Positions 16,608-25,292 of a stretch of DNA of 64,000 nt are shown one piece after another. The translations under genes were made by a program, and so were the position numbers. How positions within the stretch are numbered: the stretch's first letter is position 1; every line of letters begins with the position of its first letter. Below the pieces are notes generated by a model. It saw only the letters and a list, made by a program, of their open reading frames with translations, was not told where the DNA came from and ran no database searches. The stretch is from Bradyrhizobium sp. AUGA SZCCT0158 (GTDB taxonomy: Bacteria; Pseudomonadota; Alphaproteobacteria; Rhizobiales; Xanthobacteraceae), in assembly GCF_018130065.1 (NCBI RefSeq), contig NZ_JAFCME010000009.1, positions 124,001-188,000 on the forward strand. The letters are read 5' to 3'.

Positions 16608-17912
16608 ATGCAGCCAGCGAGGCAGGCCATGGTGAAACCGTTTCCATCCAAGACCCACATCGGCAACCACATGCTGCATCCGGAAACCTTGATGCTGAAC
16701 TACGGCTACGATCCGCAATTGTCGGAAGGCGCCGTCAAGCCGCCGGTGTTCCTGACCTCGACCTTCGTGTTTCGGACCGCCGAAGACGGTCAGGATTTCT
16801 TCGATTTCGTGTCGGGCCGGCGCGAGCCGCCCGAGGGGATGGGCGCCGGCCTGGTCTATTCGCGGTTCAATCATCCCAACAGCGAGATCGTCGAGGACAG
16901 GCTTGCGGTCTATGAGCGCACCGAGAAATGCGCGCTGTTCTCGTCCGGCATGTCGGCGATTTCGACGGCGATCCTCGCCTTCGTCCGCCCCGGTGACGTC
17001 ATTTTGCACTCGCAACCGCTCTATGGAGGCACAGAAACCCTGTTCACGAAAACGCTTGCGGGCCTCTCGATCAGCTCGGTGGGTTTTGCCGACGGCATCG
17101 ACGAAGCCGCGGTGCAGCTGGCGGCGGAGGACGCCATGCGCAAGGGACGGGTTTCGATGATCTTCATCGAGACCCCGGCCAACCCCACCAACGGCCTGGT
17201 CGATATCGCGATGGTCCGCCGCGTCGCCGAGAACATTGGCGAGGCGCAGGATCACACGCCGATCGTCGCGTGCGACAATACGCTGCTCGGGCCGGTGTTT
17301 CAGCGGCCGATCGAACACGGCGCGGATCTGTCACTGTACTCGCTGACCAAATATATCGGCGGCCATTCCGACCTGATCGCGGGCGCGGCGCTCGGCTCGA
17401 AAGCCCTGATGAAGGACATCAAGGCGCTGCGCGGCGCGATCGGCACCCAGCTCGACCCGCATTCCTGCTGGATGCTTTCCAGGTCGCTCGAGACCTTGAG
17501 CATCCGCATGGAAAAAGCCGACGCAAACGCACGGCTGGTGGCGGATTTTCTGCGCGACCACGCCAAGGTGGCGCATGTCCATTACCTCGGCCATCACGAT
17601 GCGAACTCGCCGGCCGGGCGTCTTTTCGCGGGGCAATGCACCGGCGCGGGCTCGACGTTTTCGTTCGACATCGTCGGCGGCCAGGCCGCCGCCTTCAAAT
17701 TCCTCAACGCGCTGCAGATCTTCAAGCTGGCGGTCAGTCTCGGCGGCACCGAGTCGCTGGCCAGCCTGCCGGCGAGCATGACCCATTCCGGCGTTCCCGC
17801 CGACATCCGCCAGAAAATCGGCGTGCTCGAGTCCACGATCCGGTTGTCGATCGGCATCGAGCACCCATCCGATCTGATCGCCGATATCGCGCAGGCCTTG
17901 AACGCGGCGTAG
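16608..17912 (+). CDS. Cystathionine gamma-synthase family PLP enzyme
   Basis: A 434-residue fold-type I PLP enzyme of the Cys/Met metabolism family. Visible landmarks: [31 protein letters not shown], the cofactor phosphate region around [36 protein letters not shown] with the PLP-ring aspartate, the Schiff-base lysine in [13 protein letters not shown], and [17 protein letters not shown]. It could form or cleave cystathionine, or act on methionine; the family is too similar for an eye call. ATG 16608 has AAGGGGA upstream; ATG 16629 is an alternative. No operon partner; it differs clearly from the second PLP enzyme at 58747. Confidence 0.88.
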   Translation: MQPARQAMVKPFPSKTHIGNHMLHPETLMLNYGYDPQLSEGAVKPPVFLTSTFVFRTAEDGQDFFDFVSGRREPPEGMGAGLVYSRFNHPNSEIVEDRLAVYERTEKCALFSSGMSAISTAILAFVRPGDVILHSQPLYGGTETLFTKTLAGLSISSVGFADGIDEAAVQLAAEDAMRKGRVSMIFIETPANPTNGLVDIAMVRRVAENIGEAQDHTPIVACDNTLLGPVFQRPIEHGADLSLYSLTKYIGGHSDLIAGAALGSKALMKDIKALRGAIGTQLDPHSCWMLSRSLETLSIRMEKADANARLVADFLRDHAKVAHVHYLGHHDANSPAGRLFAGQCTGAGSTFSFDIVGGQAAAFKFLNALQIFKLAVSLGGTESLASLPASMTHSGVPADIRQKIGVLESTIRLSIGIEHPSDLIADIAQALNAA

Positions 17913-18143
17913 CTGTGCGCCTCGCATGATGCCCGCTTGGCGCCGGGGCGGACGCTCCCGCTGGGGCAGCTTTGCTGCGGGCCGTGCCCAAAGCAACCTC
18001 CATGGTTAATGAAGTACGATCGCATTTCTTAACATCCGATACAGCACGAGGGCGAAACACTCACCCATTCCGCCGTTGCTGTTGTAGAGGCAACGCGGCG
18101 TTAAGCCCTCCATGGAAGTTTGCTCGGATCGGAGCAGTCTCAG

Positions 18144-20057
18144 ATGACCAGCAGCCGCCGGGAACTTGGCAAAACACATCTCCCGTTGTGGGCGGCGGGA
18201 TTTGTGGCGTTGGCTTGCGTAGCAATTCTTGCGTTAAGCGGCTGGCGCGAATGGGAATCCCGCCAGGTCGACCTGAAGAACGCCGAAGTGGACATGGCCA
18301 ATCTTGCCCGCTCGCTGACGCAGCATGCCGAAGATAGTTTTGATCTGGCTGACACCATCCTCGCCGGAATGACCGACCGCATGGAGACCGGCGGAACCAG
18401 CCCCGCAGCGGTCGAAAAGATCCGGACGTTTCTTCAATCGCGCAAGTACAACCGGCAGCGTATCCGCGGCATCTTCGTCTATGACGAAACCGGTCGCTGG
18501 CTCGCAACCACCGAAGACGTCAATCTCGCCGGTCTCAACAACGGCGATCGCGACTATTTCCAACAACATCGTGCCTCCACCGACCGCGGGACGCTGGTTG
18601 GCCGGCCGGTCAAGAGCCGTTCGGGAGGGCAGTGGATCATCACCCTGTCCCGCCGCTTTAATCACCCCGATGGCAGTTTTGCCGGCGTGGTGTTGACCAG
18701 CATCGACGTGGCCTATTTCACGCAATTCTACCGGCGATTTGACATCGGGCCGAACGGCTCGGTGTCGCTGTTGAATGCCGATGGCATCATGCTGGCGCGC
18801 AGCCGTGACGAAGACGGCAGCAATGTCGGACGCGATATGTCCAAGGCGCCGTTGTTCCGGACTCTGAAAGACCGCCCCAGTGCCAGCGTCTATTACTTTA
18901 AATCGCCGCTGGACGGCCTTGAGCGCTTGAGCTTCTACCAGCTGAGCAGCCGATATCCCATCATGGTTCTGGCGACCAAGGCGCGAGACGATGTGCTGGC
19001 GCCATGGCGCGAGCAATCGTTCATACGTCTGGCTGTCGTCGCAGGCCTTACTTTGGTGATCGCGCTGACCGGCTTTGCCTTTGTGCGTTACCTGCTGCAG
19101 CGGCAACGCATGGCGGCAGCCCTTGTGGCCAAGGAGGCGGATTTTCGCCTGCTCGCCGAACAGTGCAGCGATGTGGTGATGCGTGTCGGGCTGGATGAGC
19201 GGATTCTCTACGTTTCGCCGTCATGCGCCCGCGTTTTCGGCCACGACCCCGCCAAGTTGCTGGGAGCGCCGGCCCTTGCGGCGATCAACGCCGAGGACCG
19301 GCCGCGGGTTGAGCAGGCCATCGCGGCATTGAAAAACGGCGAGGCCGAAGAGGCGCGGCTCATCTACCGCGTCCGTCACCGCGAAAAGAATGAGATCTGG
19401 GTCGAGACCGCCCTGCGCGTCACTCGCGCGACTGAGACCGACAAGATCGACGGCGTGGTCGCAATCTCGCGCGACATGACCGAGCAACAGGATTTGCAGC
19501 ACAAGCTAGAGGCGCTTGCCACCTCCGATGGATTGACAGGACTGGCCAATCGCCGCCATTTCGACGAACGCCTGTCGGAGGAATGGGCGCGCGCCAAGCG
19601 CGATGGCACGCCGTTATCGCTATTGTTGATCGACGTCGACCATTTCAAGAAATTCAATGATCACTATGGTCACCAGGCCGGAGACGCCTGCCTGCGCGCG
19701 CTGGCGCGGATCCTGGACGCGCAAATTCGCAGGCCGGCAGATCTGGCAGCCCGCTACGGCGGCGAAGAGTTCGTGCTGCTCCTGCCCAACACCGATTCGG
19801 AAGGCTGCATGCAGGTCGGCGAAAGGGTGCGTGAAGCGCTTCTCGAACTCGGCATGCTGCACGCGCTCAACCCGCCTTCCAAACTCATTACGGTCAGTCT
19901 CGGCGGTGCGACGAATGTCCCGGCCCAGAGCATGACCGAGCACGCGGCCCTGATTGCCGCAGCGGATCGGGCGCTCTATTCGGCCAAGAATGGAGGGCGC
20001 GATCGGCTGGTGATGTCAGGACAAGTCGTCGCTTGGCCTGATGCCAGAAGCGCCTGA
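18144..20057 (+). CDS. Membrane diguanylate cyclase with periplasmic sensor and PAS domain
   Basis: A 637-residue c-di-GMP synthase. Order: transmembrane helix (about 13-33), a periplasmic Cache-type sensor (about 40-290, with GRWLATTEDVNLAG and RDYFQQH), a second helix (about 292-315, LAVVAGLTLVIALTGFAFV), a PAS domain (about 333-450, LLAEQCSDVVMRVG...ILYVSPSCARVFG) and a GGDEF domain (about 465-625). The active site is RYGGEEF, and RPAD five residues before it is the RxxD inhibitory site, so product feedback is expected. No EAL domain. The start is ATG 18144 with GGAG ten bases upstream; TTG 18120 is less likely. The signal sensed is unknown. Confidence 0.92.
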   Translation: MTSSRRELGKTHLPLWAAGFVALACVAILALSGWREWESRQVDLKNAEVDMANLARSLTQHAEDSFDLADTILAGMTDRMETGGTSPAAVEKIRTFLQSRKYNRQRIRGIFVYDETGRWLATTEDVNLAGLNNGDRDYFQQHRASTDRGTLVGRPVKSRSGGQWIITLSRRFNHPDGSFAGVVLTSIDVAYFTQFYRRFDIGPNGSVSLLNADGIMLARSRDEDGSNVGRDMSKAPLFRTLKDRPSASVYYFKSPLDGLERLSFYQLSSRYPIMVLATKARDDVLAPWREQSFIRLAVVAGLTLVIALTGFAFVRYLLQRQRMAAALVAKEADFRLLAEQCSDVVMRVGLDERILYVSPSCARVFGHDPAKLLGAPALAAINAEDRPRVEQAIAALKNGEAEEARLIYRVRHREKNEIWVETALRVTRATETDKIDGVVAISRDMTEQQDLQHKLEALATSDGLTGLANRRHFDERLSEEWARAKRDGTPLSLLLIDVDHFKKFNDHYGHQAGDACLRALARILDAQIRRPADLAARYGGEEFVLLLPNTDSEGCMQVGERVREALLELGMLHALNPPSKLITVSLGGATNVPAQSMTEHAALIAAADRALYSAKNGGRDRLVMSGQVVAWPDARSA

Positions 20058-20109
20058 TACAGGAGCTCTTGATGTAAGAGCGCCTGAAGCCAGGAGCGCC
20101 TGAGGCTGG
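20051..20109 (+). repeat. Short tandem repeat spanning the diguanylate cyclase stop
   Basis: Four imperfect units of 15-16 bases: CGCCTGATACAGGAG, CTCTTGATGTAAGAG, CGCCTGAAGCCAGGAG and CGCCTGAGGCTGG. The first contains the TGA stop of the preceding gene. Confidence 0.6.
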
Positions 20110-20129
20110 ATGCCTCGCGGCGCCGATTT

Positions 20130-20945
20130 TCACGAACCCTTTTTAGCCCTGACCGAATACGACAACGGCATCCGCGGCACGCCATCGGCAAGCCGCCACA
20201 GCCTTTCCGATGCCGGTACCAGGCTTGGCAGACCGCGCCAGGGCAACACTTCGTGCTCCCTGAACATCGTAATCGTCAGTCCGGCATCGATCAGGCCGCC
20301 GAGCACGGCCGAGAGCGAGTGGATCCACTCGCGGGTCGATCGATGCGACATGATCGTGGGATCGCCGGTGTAGGTGGTCTCGTTTGCGAACTGCAGCGGC
20401 CGGTCGGCAGGCGTTTGAAAATCGTAGGTGGGAACAAGCCTGCCGTCGAATTCTTCCATCACCGTGAAGGTTGGATGCGCGTCCGCGAAATAGAGCTCGC
20501 CACCCGGCGCCAGCACGGACGCAATGGTCTCTGCCCATTTCTTCATATCGGGCAGCCAGCAAATGGTGCCCCAGGTGGTGAAGACGAGATCGAATGGGCC
20601 CGGCGTCAGGACAGGGGCCTGATCGACGGTCCCCTCGACGAAGTCCGCCTTCAGCCCGGTCTCATCGGAGAGGCGCCGCGCCACATCCAGTGCGGCTGGA
20701 GAAAAATCCAGCCCGGTCGCTATTGCGCCGCGCCGCACCAGGCACAGCGTGTCGCGGCCGATGTGGCACTGCAGGTGCAGGACGCGCTTTCCCCTGATGT
20801 CACCGAGTTCCGCCACTTCAATCGCACTCAGCGCGTCCGCGCCCGCCCGAAACCGGTCGAGCATGTATTCACCGTTGGTATCGCGTGCATGAATGGCGGT
20901 GCGCTCATCCCAGTTCCGGCGATTGATGGCGAAGGGGTCGGTCAT
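20130..20945 (-). CDS. Class I SAM-dependent methyltransferase
   Basis: A 271-residue cytoplasmic methyltransferase of the UbiE/Methyltransf_11 type. Motif I is degenerate, GKRVLHLQCHIGRDTL in place of a glycine-rich loop, followed by the acidic residue in ATGLDFSPAALDVARRL and motif IV-like DLVFTTWGTICWLPD. Such variants act on small molecules, but the substrate is unknown. The start is ATG 20945 with GGAG five bases upstream; the frame opens to 20999 without support. It converges on the cyclase gene and is divergent from the LtaS-like gene, whose start lies 48 bases away. Confidence 0.85.
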   Translation of the reverse strand: MTDPFAINRRNWDERTAIHARDTNGEYMLDRFRAGADALSAIEVAELGDIRGKRVLHLQCHIGRDTLCLVRRGAIATGLDFSPAALDVARRLSDETGLKADFVEGTVDQAPVLTPGPFDLVFTTWGTICWLPDMKKWAETIASVLAPGGELYFADAHPTFTVMEEFDGRLVPTYDFQTPADRPLQFANETTYTGDPTIMSHRSTREWIHSLSAVLGGLIDAGLTITMFREHEVLPWRGLPSLVPASERLWRLADGVPRMPLSYSVRAKKGS

Positions 20946-20993
20946 GTCTGCTCCATCTTGATGACCCCTAGCAGATTTCAAGGTCCTTCGCGA

Positions 20994-22712
20994 ATGCACG
21001 CTTTCGCCATCGTGGACGTCGATTCATTCCTCTGGCATCTTGTCGAGATGTCGTTGGCCCTGATCATCCTGATCGCTCTCGCCGTTCTTTGGTTTGCGGA
21101 ACGCAGCCTTGAGCACCTTGCATTGGCTGCGGCCGGGCTGTGTTTGTGCACCGCAATGCTGCTGTTTGTCGTTAGCGATCTGGAACGCGCGATCCTGTTG
21201 TCATCCATCGCGGCGGCGGCAATTTTCGGAGCGTCGAGAGTCAAACATGATCACAGCGGGATCAAACTCATTGCAACCGATCTGCCGCTGGCTTTTGCGG
21301 GAACAGTTCCATTTTTATTGGTGCAGTATCCACTCGCACTGTCGGCTGCGCTGGCCGGAAGCATCACGCTCATGCTGGCCGCGGTCGCGACCCTGATCTA
21401 TGTGCGCGGACCGCCAGTAGCGTTTGAACTCCAAATCCTGTTTTTCGGCATGGCTTGTATTGGCCTGGTGGCAGCCTACCAAGCAAGCGGCGGGCCGGTA
21501 CCTTTCCAGCGCAATGCGGCGCTCCGCCGCTGTTTTCTTTCCAGCTTCATCGCTTCGCTGCTCAACCCGCTTTCCTGGCGGCCGTCCGGCGGGCTCGCGC
21601 TGAGCGATATCGCCAAAGACCCGCTGCCGCTGATGGCGGCCGTACCGGCGCGCAGCCTCGACTATCCCGACATCATCGTGATCCAGCACGAGTCGATCTT
21701 CGATCCGCGCCTGTTTGGTCTCCCGGTTGAGCCGATTGTCGAATCGTTTCTGTCACCGGAAGACGGACTCCATGGCAGCCTCAACGTGGATATTTTCGGC
21801 GGAGGATCGTGGCAATCGGAATTCAGCCTGCTGACGGGCCTTTCAAGCGCGAGCTTCGGTTCGAACGCCTATTTTCTCTTCAAGCGCGGGGCCGGCCGCT
21901 TCCACAGCAGTCTTCCAGGGACGCTCTCGGCGCTCGGATACAGAACAATGCTGACTTCGAGCTGCCGCCGCAGCTTTCTCAGCTATGACAGGTTCTACCG
22001 TTCAATAGGGATCAACGAGCGTCTCTTCACGGATGATTTTGAACCGCCCTTCGACGTCGATCGTTTCGAAACCACGAATTCCGATGCGCTGTTTCTGGAC
22101 GCCGCGCTCAATGCGCATATGAACGGCATTGCCGACGATGCCTCACCTCGCTTTCTATACGCGCTGACCAACTTCAATCACGGCCCGCACAACCGAAACC
22201 TGGTTGCCCCCGGGCGCTATGAAGGCGAGCGGGCGTTTGCCGCCGCGAGCCTTCCCGATGCACATTATGCCGAGTATTACGCGCGGCTGGTCGAGACCGC
22301 CGTGACCTGGAATAAACTCAAGTCCGAGCTTTCCTCCCGTTTTCCCAGGCGTCCGACACTCATTGTGCACTATGGCGATCATCAGCCCGTCATGACCCGG
22401 CGGATCGAGAAAAAACTCAAGCTCGGCCCGGACGCGAGGCGGCAGTTCCGCACGTTCTACGCCATGGAAACCTTGAATGACTTCCCTGATCGAATTCCGC
22501 GTGGACGCGGCCCGGACCTGGATATCGCCTTTCTCGGCACCGTGGCCTTGCAGCATGCCGGTCTGCCGCTGGATGAGATCTTCGCGACGCGCGCGAGCCT
22601 GCTTGAACAGTGCGGCGGCGCCTACTTCGCATCTTCGTCGGAACGGAAACGACGGTTTCACCGGACCCTGGTGGATCTGGGCGTGATCGACGTGGCACCA
22701 GCCGTGCGATAA
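20994..22712 (+). CDS. LtaS-like sulfatase-fold membrane phosphotransferase/hydrolase
   Basis: A 572-residue protein: about five N-terminal transmembrane helices (to roughly residue 175) and a large periplasmic alkaline-phosphatase-like domain. Signatures of the LTA synthase/OpgB/EptA group are seen: metal-site IVIQHESIFDPRLF, nucleophile region LLTGLSSASFGSN, NFNHGPHNR and HYGDHQPVM. Such enzymes move phosphoglycerol or phosphoethanolamine from lipids to glycans, so modification of a periplasmic glucan or envelope lipid is the best guess. The frame is open far upstream across the antisense methyltransferase; ATG 20994 is where hydrophobic coding begins. Confidence 0.82.
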   Translation: MHAFAIVDVDSFLWHLVEMSLALIILIALAVLWFAERSLEHLALAAAGLCLCTAMLLFVVSDLERAILLSSIAAAAIFGASRVKHDHSGIKLIATDLPLAFAGTVPFLLVQYPLALSAALAGSITLMLAAVATLIYVRGPPVAFELQILFFGMACIGLVAAYQASGGPVPFQRNAALRRCFLSSFIASLLNPLSWRPSGGLALSDIAKDPLPLMAAVPARSLDYPDIIVIQHESIFDPRLFGLPVEPIVESFLSPEDGLHGSLNVDIFGGGSWQSEFSLLTGLSSASFGSNAYFLFKRGAGRFHSSLPGTLSALGYRTMLTSSCRRSFLSYDRFYRSIGINERLFTDDFEPPFDVDRFETTNSDALFLDAALNAHMNGIADDASPRFLYALTNFNHGPHNRNLVAPGRYEGERAFAAASLPDAHYAEYYARLVETAVTWNKLKSELSSRFPRRPTLIVHYGDHQPVMTRRIEKKLKLGPDARRQFRTFYAMETLNDFPDRIPRGRGPDLDIAFLGTVALQHAGLPLDEIFATRASLLEQCGGAYFASSSERKRRFHRTLVDLGVIDVAPAVR

Positions 22713-22770
22713 CAGCGCTAGATATTCGCCGCAGGGCAGGGGCGTCACCGTGTAGACTGCAGTCTCGATA

Positions 22771-23037
22771 TCAGTCGTCGCGGTAGCGGTACGGCGGTCG
22801 GACACGGATCGAGCGGCTCCGCCGCTCCTCCCAGGCCTCGGTACGCTGCCATCCGCGGCTGCGGCCGCGGCCGTCCTCAATCACCAGCGTGTCGACGCGG
22901 CTGCAGCGGCCGTTTGAGCAGTTGGATGAGGAATTCGATGACTGACTTCCGGCCATCACCGGAGAGACGGCGAGGCTCGCAGCGGAGGCGAGGCCGAAGA
23001 GAACAATACGGAGTTCGCGCTTGCTTCGGTAGGACAT
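22771..23037 (-). CDS. Secreted arginine-rich small protein, 88 aa (hypothetical)
   Basis: ATG 23037 has GGGAG eight bases upstream. A typical Sec signal peptide (RELRIVLFGLASAASLAVSPVMAG) is followed by a Ser/Asn/Cys-rich stretch (SSNSSSNCSNGRCS) and a strongly basic Arg/Tyr C-terminus with VRPPYRYRDD. The two cysteines could form a disulfide in the periplasm. No family recognised. Confidence 0.6.
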   Translation of the reverse strand: MSYRSKRELRIVLFGLASAASLAVSPVMAGSQSSNSSSNCSNGRCSRVDTLVIEDGRGRSRGWQRTEAWEERRSRSIRVRPPYRYRDD

Positions 23038-23294
23038 GAGAGGTTCTCCCGCACGTTTGATTGACAACTTCGGTTCCCTCCAATGCGTTCCATCAGGCGG
23101 TCCAACAATGATGCCTCCTGTGCGGTTTCACAGGCTTGACCACCGTGCCGCATTGCGAGCTTCGCGAATGCCTGTCGCTGTGGGATACGGCCCATGCCTG
23201 GTTGCTTCAGCAGGGTTTGTTGCATACCCTCGTGAGGTTCATCGTTAGCTTCCTTTCAGGCGAAATCATAATTTAGGCGATACGGGAGAAGTTG

Positions 23295-24449
23295 GTGGCT
23301 GCGCGATTGCTGTTTACGAGCGCGGGTAACGGTTCGAGCAATAATTTGGTCCGCAGCATGCGGGCCGGCGCCGGCCCTTCCTTTATCGTTGGCTGCAACG
23401 ACGACCAGTTCGCCCTGAAGAAATCGGACGCCGACAGGAATTACCTCGTCCCGCCCGCCGATCACCCGGAATGGAGCGAGGTGCTGCGCTGGATCATGAA
23501 GACCGAACGCCTGCATCTCATTATTCCAACCGTTGATTACGATGTTGAGAGCCTGTCGCGCGCCCGGAAGACGCTGGGCGAATATCTGTTTCTGCCAAGC
23601 GAAGCCGTTTTGGGTGTTTCCCGCGACAAGTACCGTCTCGTTTCACTGTTGCGCCGCAACGGCATCGACGCTCCCGAAACCTATCCGGTGCGGGACCTGA
23701 ACAACGTCAGCAAAATCTTCCAGCAGCTCAAGGGCGGCAGGCCATTATGGTGCCGCGTCCGGAGCGGGGCCGGCGCACTCGGCGCACTGCCGGTCCAGAC
23801 CGCCGAGCAGGCACGGAGCTGGATCAGATACTGGAAGGAGATGCGCGGCGTGCCGGTCGCAGCGTTCTTGCTGTCGGAGTTTTTGCCGGGGCGGGATTTC
23901 GGCTGCCAGAGCGTCTGGAGGGACGGCGAGCTGGTGCTCATCAAGACCTACGAACGGCTTTCCTATCTTGGCATGGGCAGTCAGCCGTCGCGGGTCTCCT
24001 CGGTGGCGGGGCTGGCAAAGACGGTCTTCGAACCGAAAGTCGTGGACACCTGCGTGCGGGCCATCAAGCTGCTTGATGCAAGGGCGTCCGGCGTTTTCAG
24101 CGTGGATCTCAAGGAAGATGTGCGCGGCATTCCCTGCATCACGGAAATCGGCGTCGGCCGGTTTACGTCTTCGACCAACATTTTCGATATGGTCGGAAAG
24201 CACAACATGGCGAGGACCTTCGTTCAGCTGGCGCGAGGCCTGAAGGTCAAAATCGAAGACAGCTACGAGGCCTCGCCGGACTGGTACATGATGCGAGACC
24301 TCGACAGCGCGCCGCGCATCTTCCACGCCTCCCAATTCGCTGATAACGTTCGAAGTACTTGGCAAGGGGCCGCCTCGGATCGGGGCCGCCTGAAAACAAC
24401 GGGAAGGGGCAAGAGCGGATGGCGTACATTCAAGTCAACAAGAAGATAA
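23295..24449 (+). CDS. ATP-grasp domain protein (carboxylate-amine/thiol ligase-like)
   Basis: A 384-residue protein with the carbamoyl-phosphate-synthase-like ATP-grasp layout: an N-terminal Rossmann-like part (RLLFTSAGNGSSNNLVRSM, then DDQFALKKSDADRNYLVP and HLIIPTVDYDVESL), a middle part DKYRLVSLLRRNGIDAPETY, and an ATP-grasp core with LLSEFLPGRDFGCQSVW and a late metal-site segment GVFSVDLKEDVRGIPCITEIGVGRF. It should activate a carboxylate as acyl-phosphate and join it to an amine; substrates unknown. GTG 23295 is six bases after GGGAG and preferred to TTG 23292. Its last 31 bases overlap the next gene. Confidence 0.8.
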   Translation: MAARLLFTSAGNGSSNNLVRSMRAGAGPSFIVGCNDDQFALKKSDADRNYLVPPADHPEWSEVLRWIMKTERLHLIIPTVDYDVESLSRARKTLGEYLFLPSEAVLGVSRDKYRLVSLLRRNGIDAPETYPVRDLNNVSKIFQQLKGGRPLWCRVRSGAGALGALPVQTAEQARSWIRYWKEMRGVPVAAFLLSEFLPGRDFGCQSVWRDGELVLIKTYERLSYLGMGSQPSRVSSVAGLAKTVFEPKVVDTCVRAIKLLDARASGVFSVDLKEDVRGIPCITEIGVGRFTSSTNIFDMVGKHNMARTFVQLARGLKVKIEDSYEASPDWYMMRDLDSAPRIFHASQFADNVRSTWQGAASDRGRLKTTGRGKSGWRTFKSTRR

Positions 24450-24652
24450 GCACCACAGGCCGTACCTATATTCGGGTGGCGGTCACGCCGAAGAGCGCCG
24501 AAGGGAAGGCGATGCTTCGTCAGTTCGTCGCCGGAGTGAAGGATTTTGAGAAAAAGTGGAAAGCGACCGCGGCCGCAAAAAAGGACCGTCTTGCAAGGGA
24601 AGCAAGAGCCAAGAAGAGAGCTGCCAAGAAAAAGAAAGCCTCCAGGAAGTAA
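24419..24652 (+). CDS. Small lysine-rich protein, 77 aa (hypothetical)
   Basis: It starts MAYIQVNKKIS inside the end of the ATP-grasp gene, in another frame, so the two are probably translationally linked. The first 45 residues look folded (RTYIRVAVTPKSAEGKAMLRQFVAGV); the rest is a run of Lys/Ala/Arg ending AAKKKKASRK, similar in feel to histone-H1-like or other nucleic-acid-binding tails. Directly afterwards the reading frame +1 carries convincing coding character (see 24546-24860). Confidence 0.55.
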   Translation: MAYIQVNKKISTTGRTYIRVAVTPKSAEGKAMLRQFVAGVKDFEKKWKATAAAKKDRLAREARAKKRAAKKKKASRK

Positions 24653-24860
24653 GTCTCCCGAGATCCGGGATCCGGTCGTCACCGCGCTCGCAATCGATGG
24701 AGGCCTCGACAGCCATGAGCTCGAGGCCCTTCAACTCGAGCTGCGAGCGCTGGCCAGCGCTTGCGGACTGGAGGTCACCGCCCTGGAAGTTGCAGCCCCG
24801 GAAGCCAAGGCTGCCAAGCGCCGGATCGCTACGATGCGGCGCAGGTCAAAATCAGTTTGA
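24546..24860 (+). other. Open frame overlapping the lysine-rich gene, possible frameshifted extension
   Basis: The frame is open from TTG 24546 to TGA 24860. Its first half overlaps the lysine-rich gene and is an arginine-rich shadow, but the second half (about 24664-24860) has good codon use and reads like protein: DPVVTALAIDGGLDSHELEA, then helix-forming LQLELRALASACGLEV and a basic end. No ATG or GTG with a ribosome-binding site opens it. A one-base slip in the A-rich run near 24625-24640, natural or by sequencing, would fuse it to the preceding gene. Confidence 0.3.
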
Positions 24861-24879
24861 ACGATGTCAGAGGGCGCCG

Positions 24880-25158
24880 TTAAGCCACCAGCGCTTGAAG
24901 CTTTACCGCCTGTTCCCGGCTATGCAGGGCAATAGCGGTGTGACTATAGAGGGCATTCGACTGAAGGGTGGCGAGGCGGTCGAGCAAACTGCTGCCCTTG
25001 ACGACGTGCAGGCCCATTCCCTCTTCCGAGGGGAAGATACCCAAAACGACATCATAGGCCGCGACCACATCCCTCAATGCGGCGGCTGGATCTCTTGAAT
25101 TTTCAATGAATGTGCGAACGTCCGCTGCGAGATCGCGCAGCTCATCAAAATTTTCCAA
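24880..25158 (-). CDS. Hypothetical protein, 92 aa
   Basis: TTG 25158 has GGAG eight bases upstream. The product is soluble and mainly helical: MENFDELRDLAADVRTFI, DPAAALRDVVAAYDVVLGIF, then LLDRLATLQSNALYSHTAIAL. No family recognised. It lies 134 bases downstream of the large cyclase/ATPase gene on the same strand and may be co-transcribed with it. Confidence 0.6.
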   Translation of the reverse strand: MENFDELRDLAADVRTFIENSRDPAAALRDVVAAYDVVLGIFPSEEGMGLHVVKGSSLLDRLATLQSNALYSHTAIALHSREQAVKLQALVA

Positions 25159-25292
25159 GGTCAGTACTCCAACGCAACTAACTGCCCGAATCTTGAATGC
25201 AGAAGATTACCGAACCATCAACAAATCCCTCGTAAGGGGGTTTTGCGCTGGATATGGCGTCTGCCTTTTCCGGCTCTTCTGTTCGACCTGGA

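Noticed and set aside
20253..20993. N-terminal extension of the LtaS-like gene
   Set aside because: It covers the antisense methyltransferase, has no ribosome-binding site and a shadow-like composition; ATG 20994 starts the hydrophobic domain.
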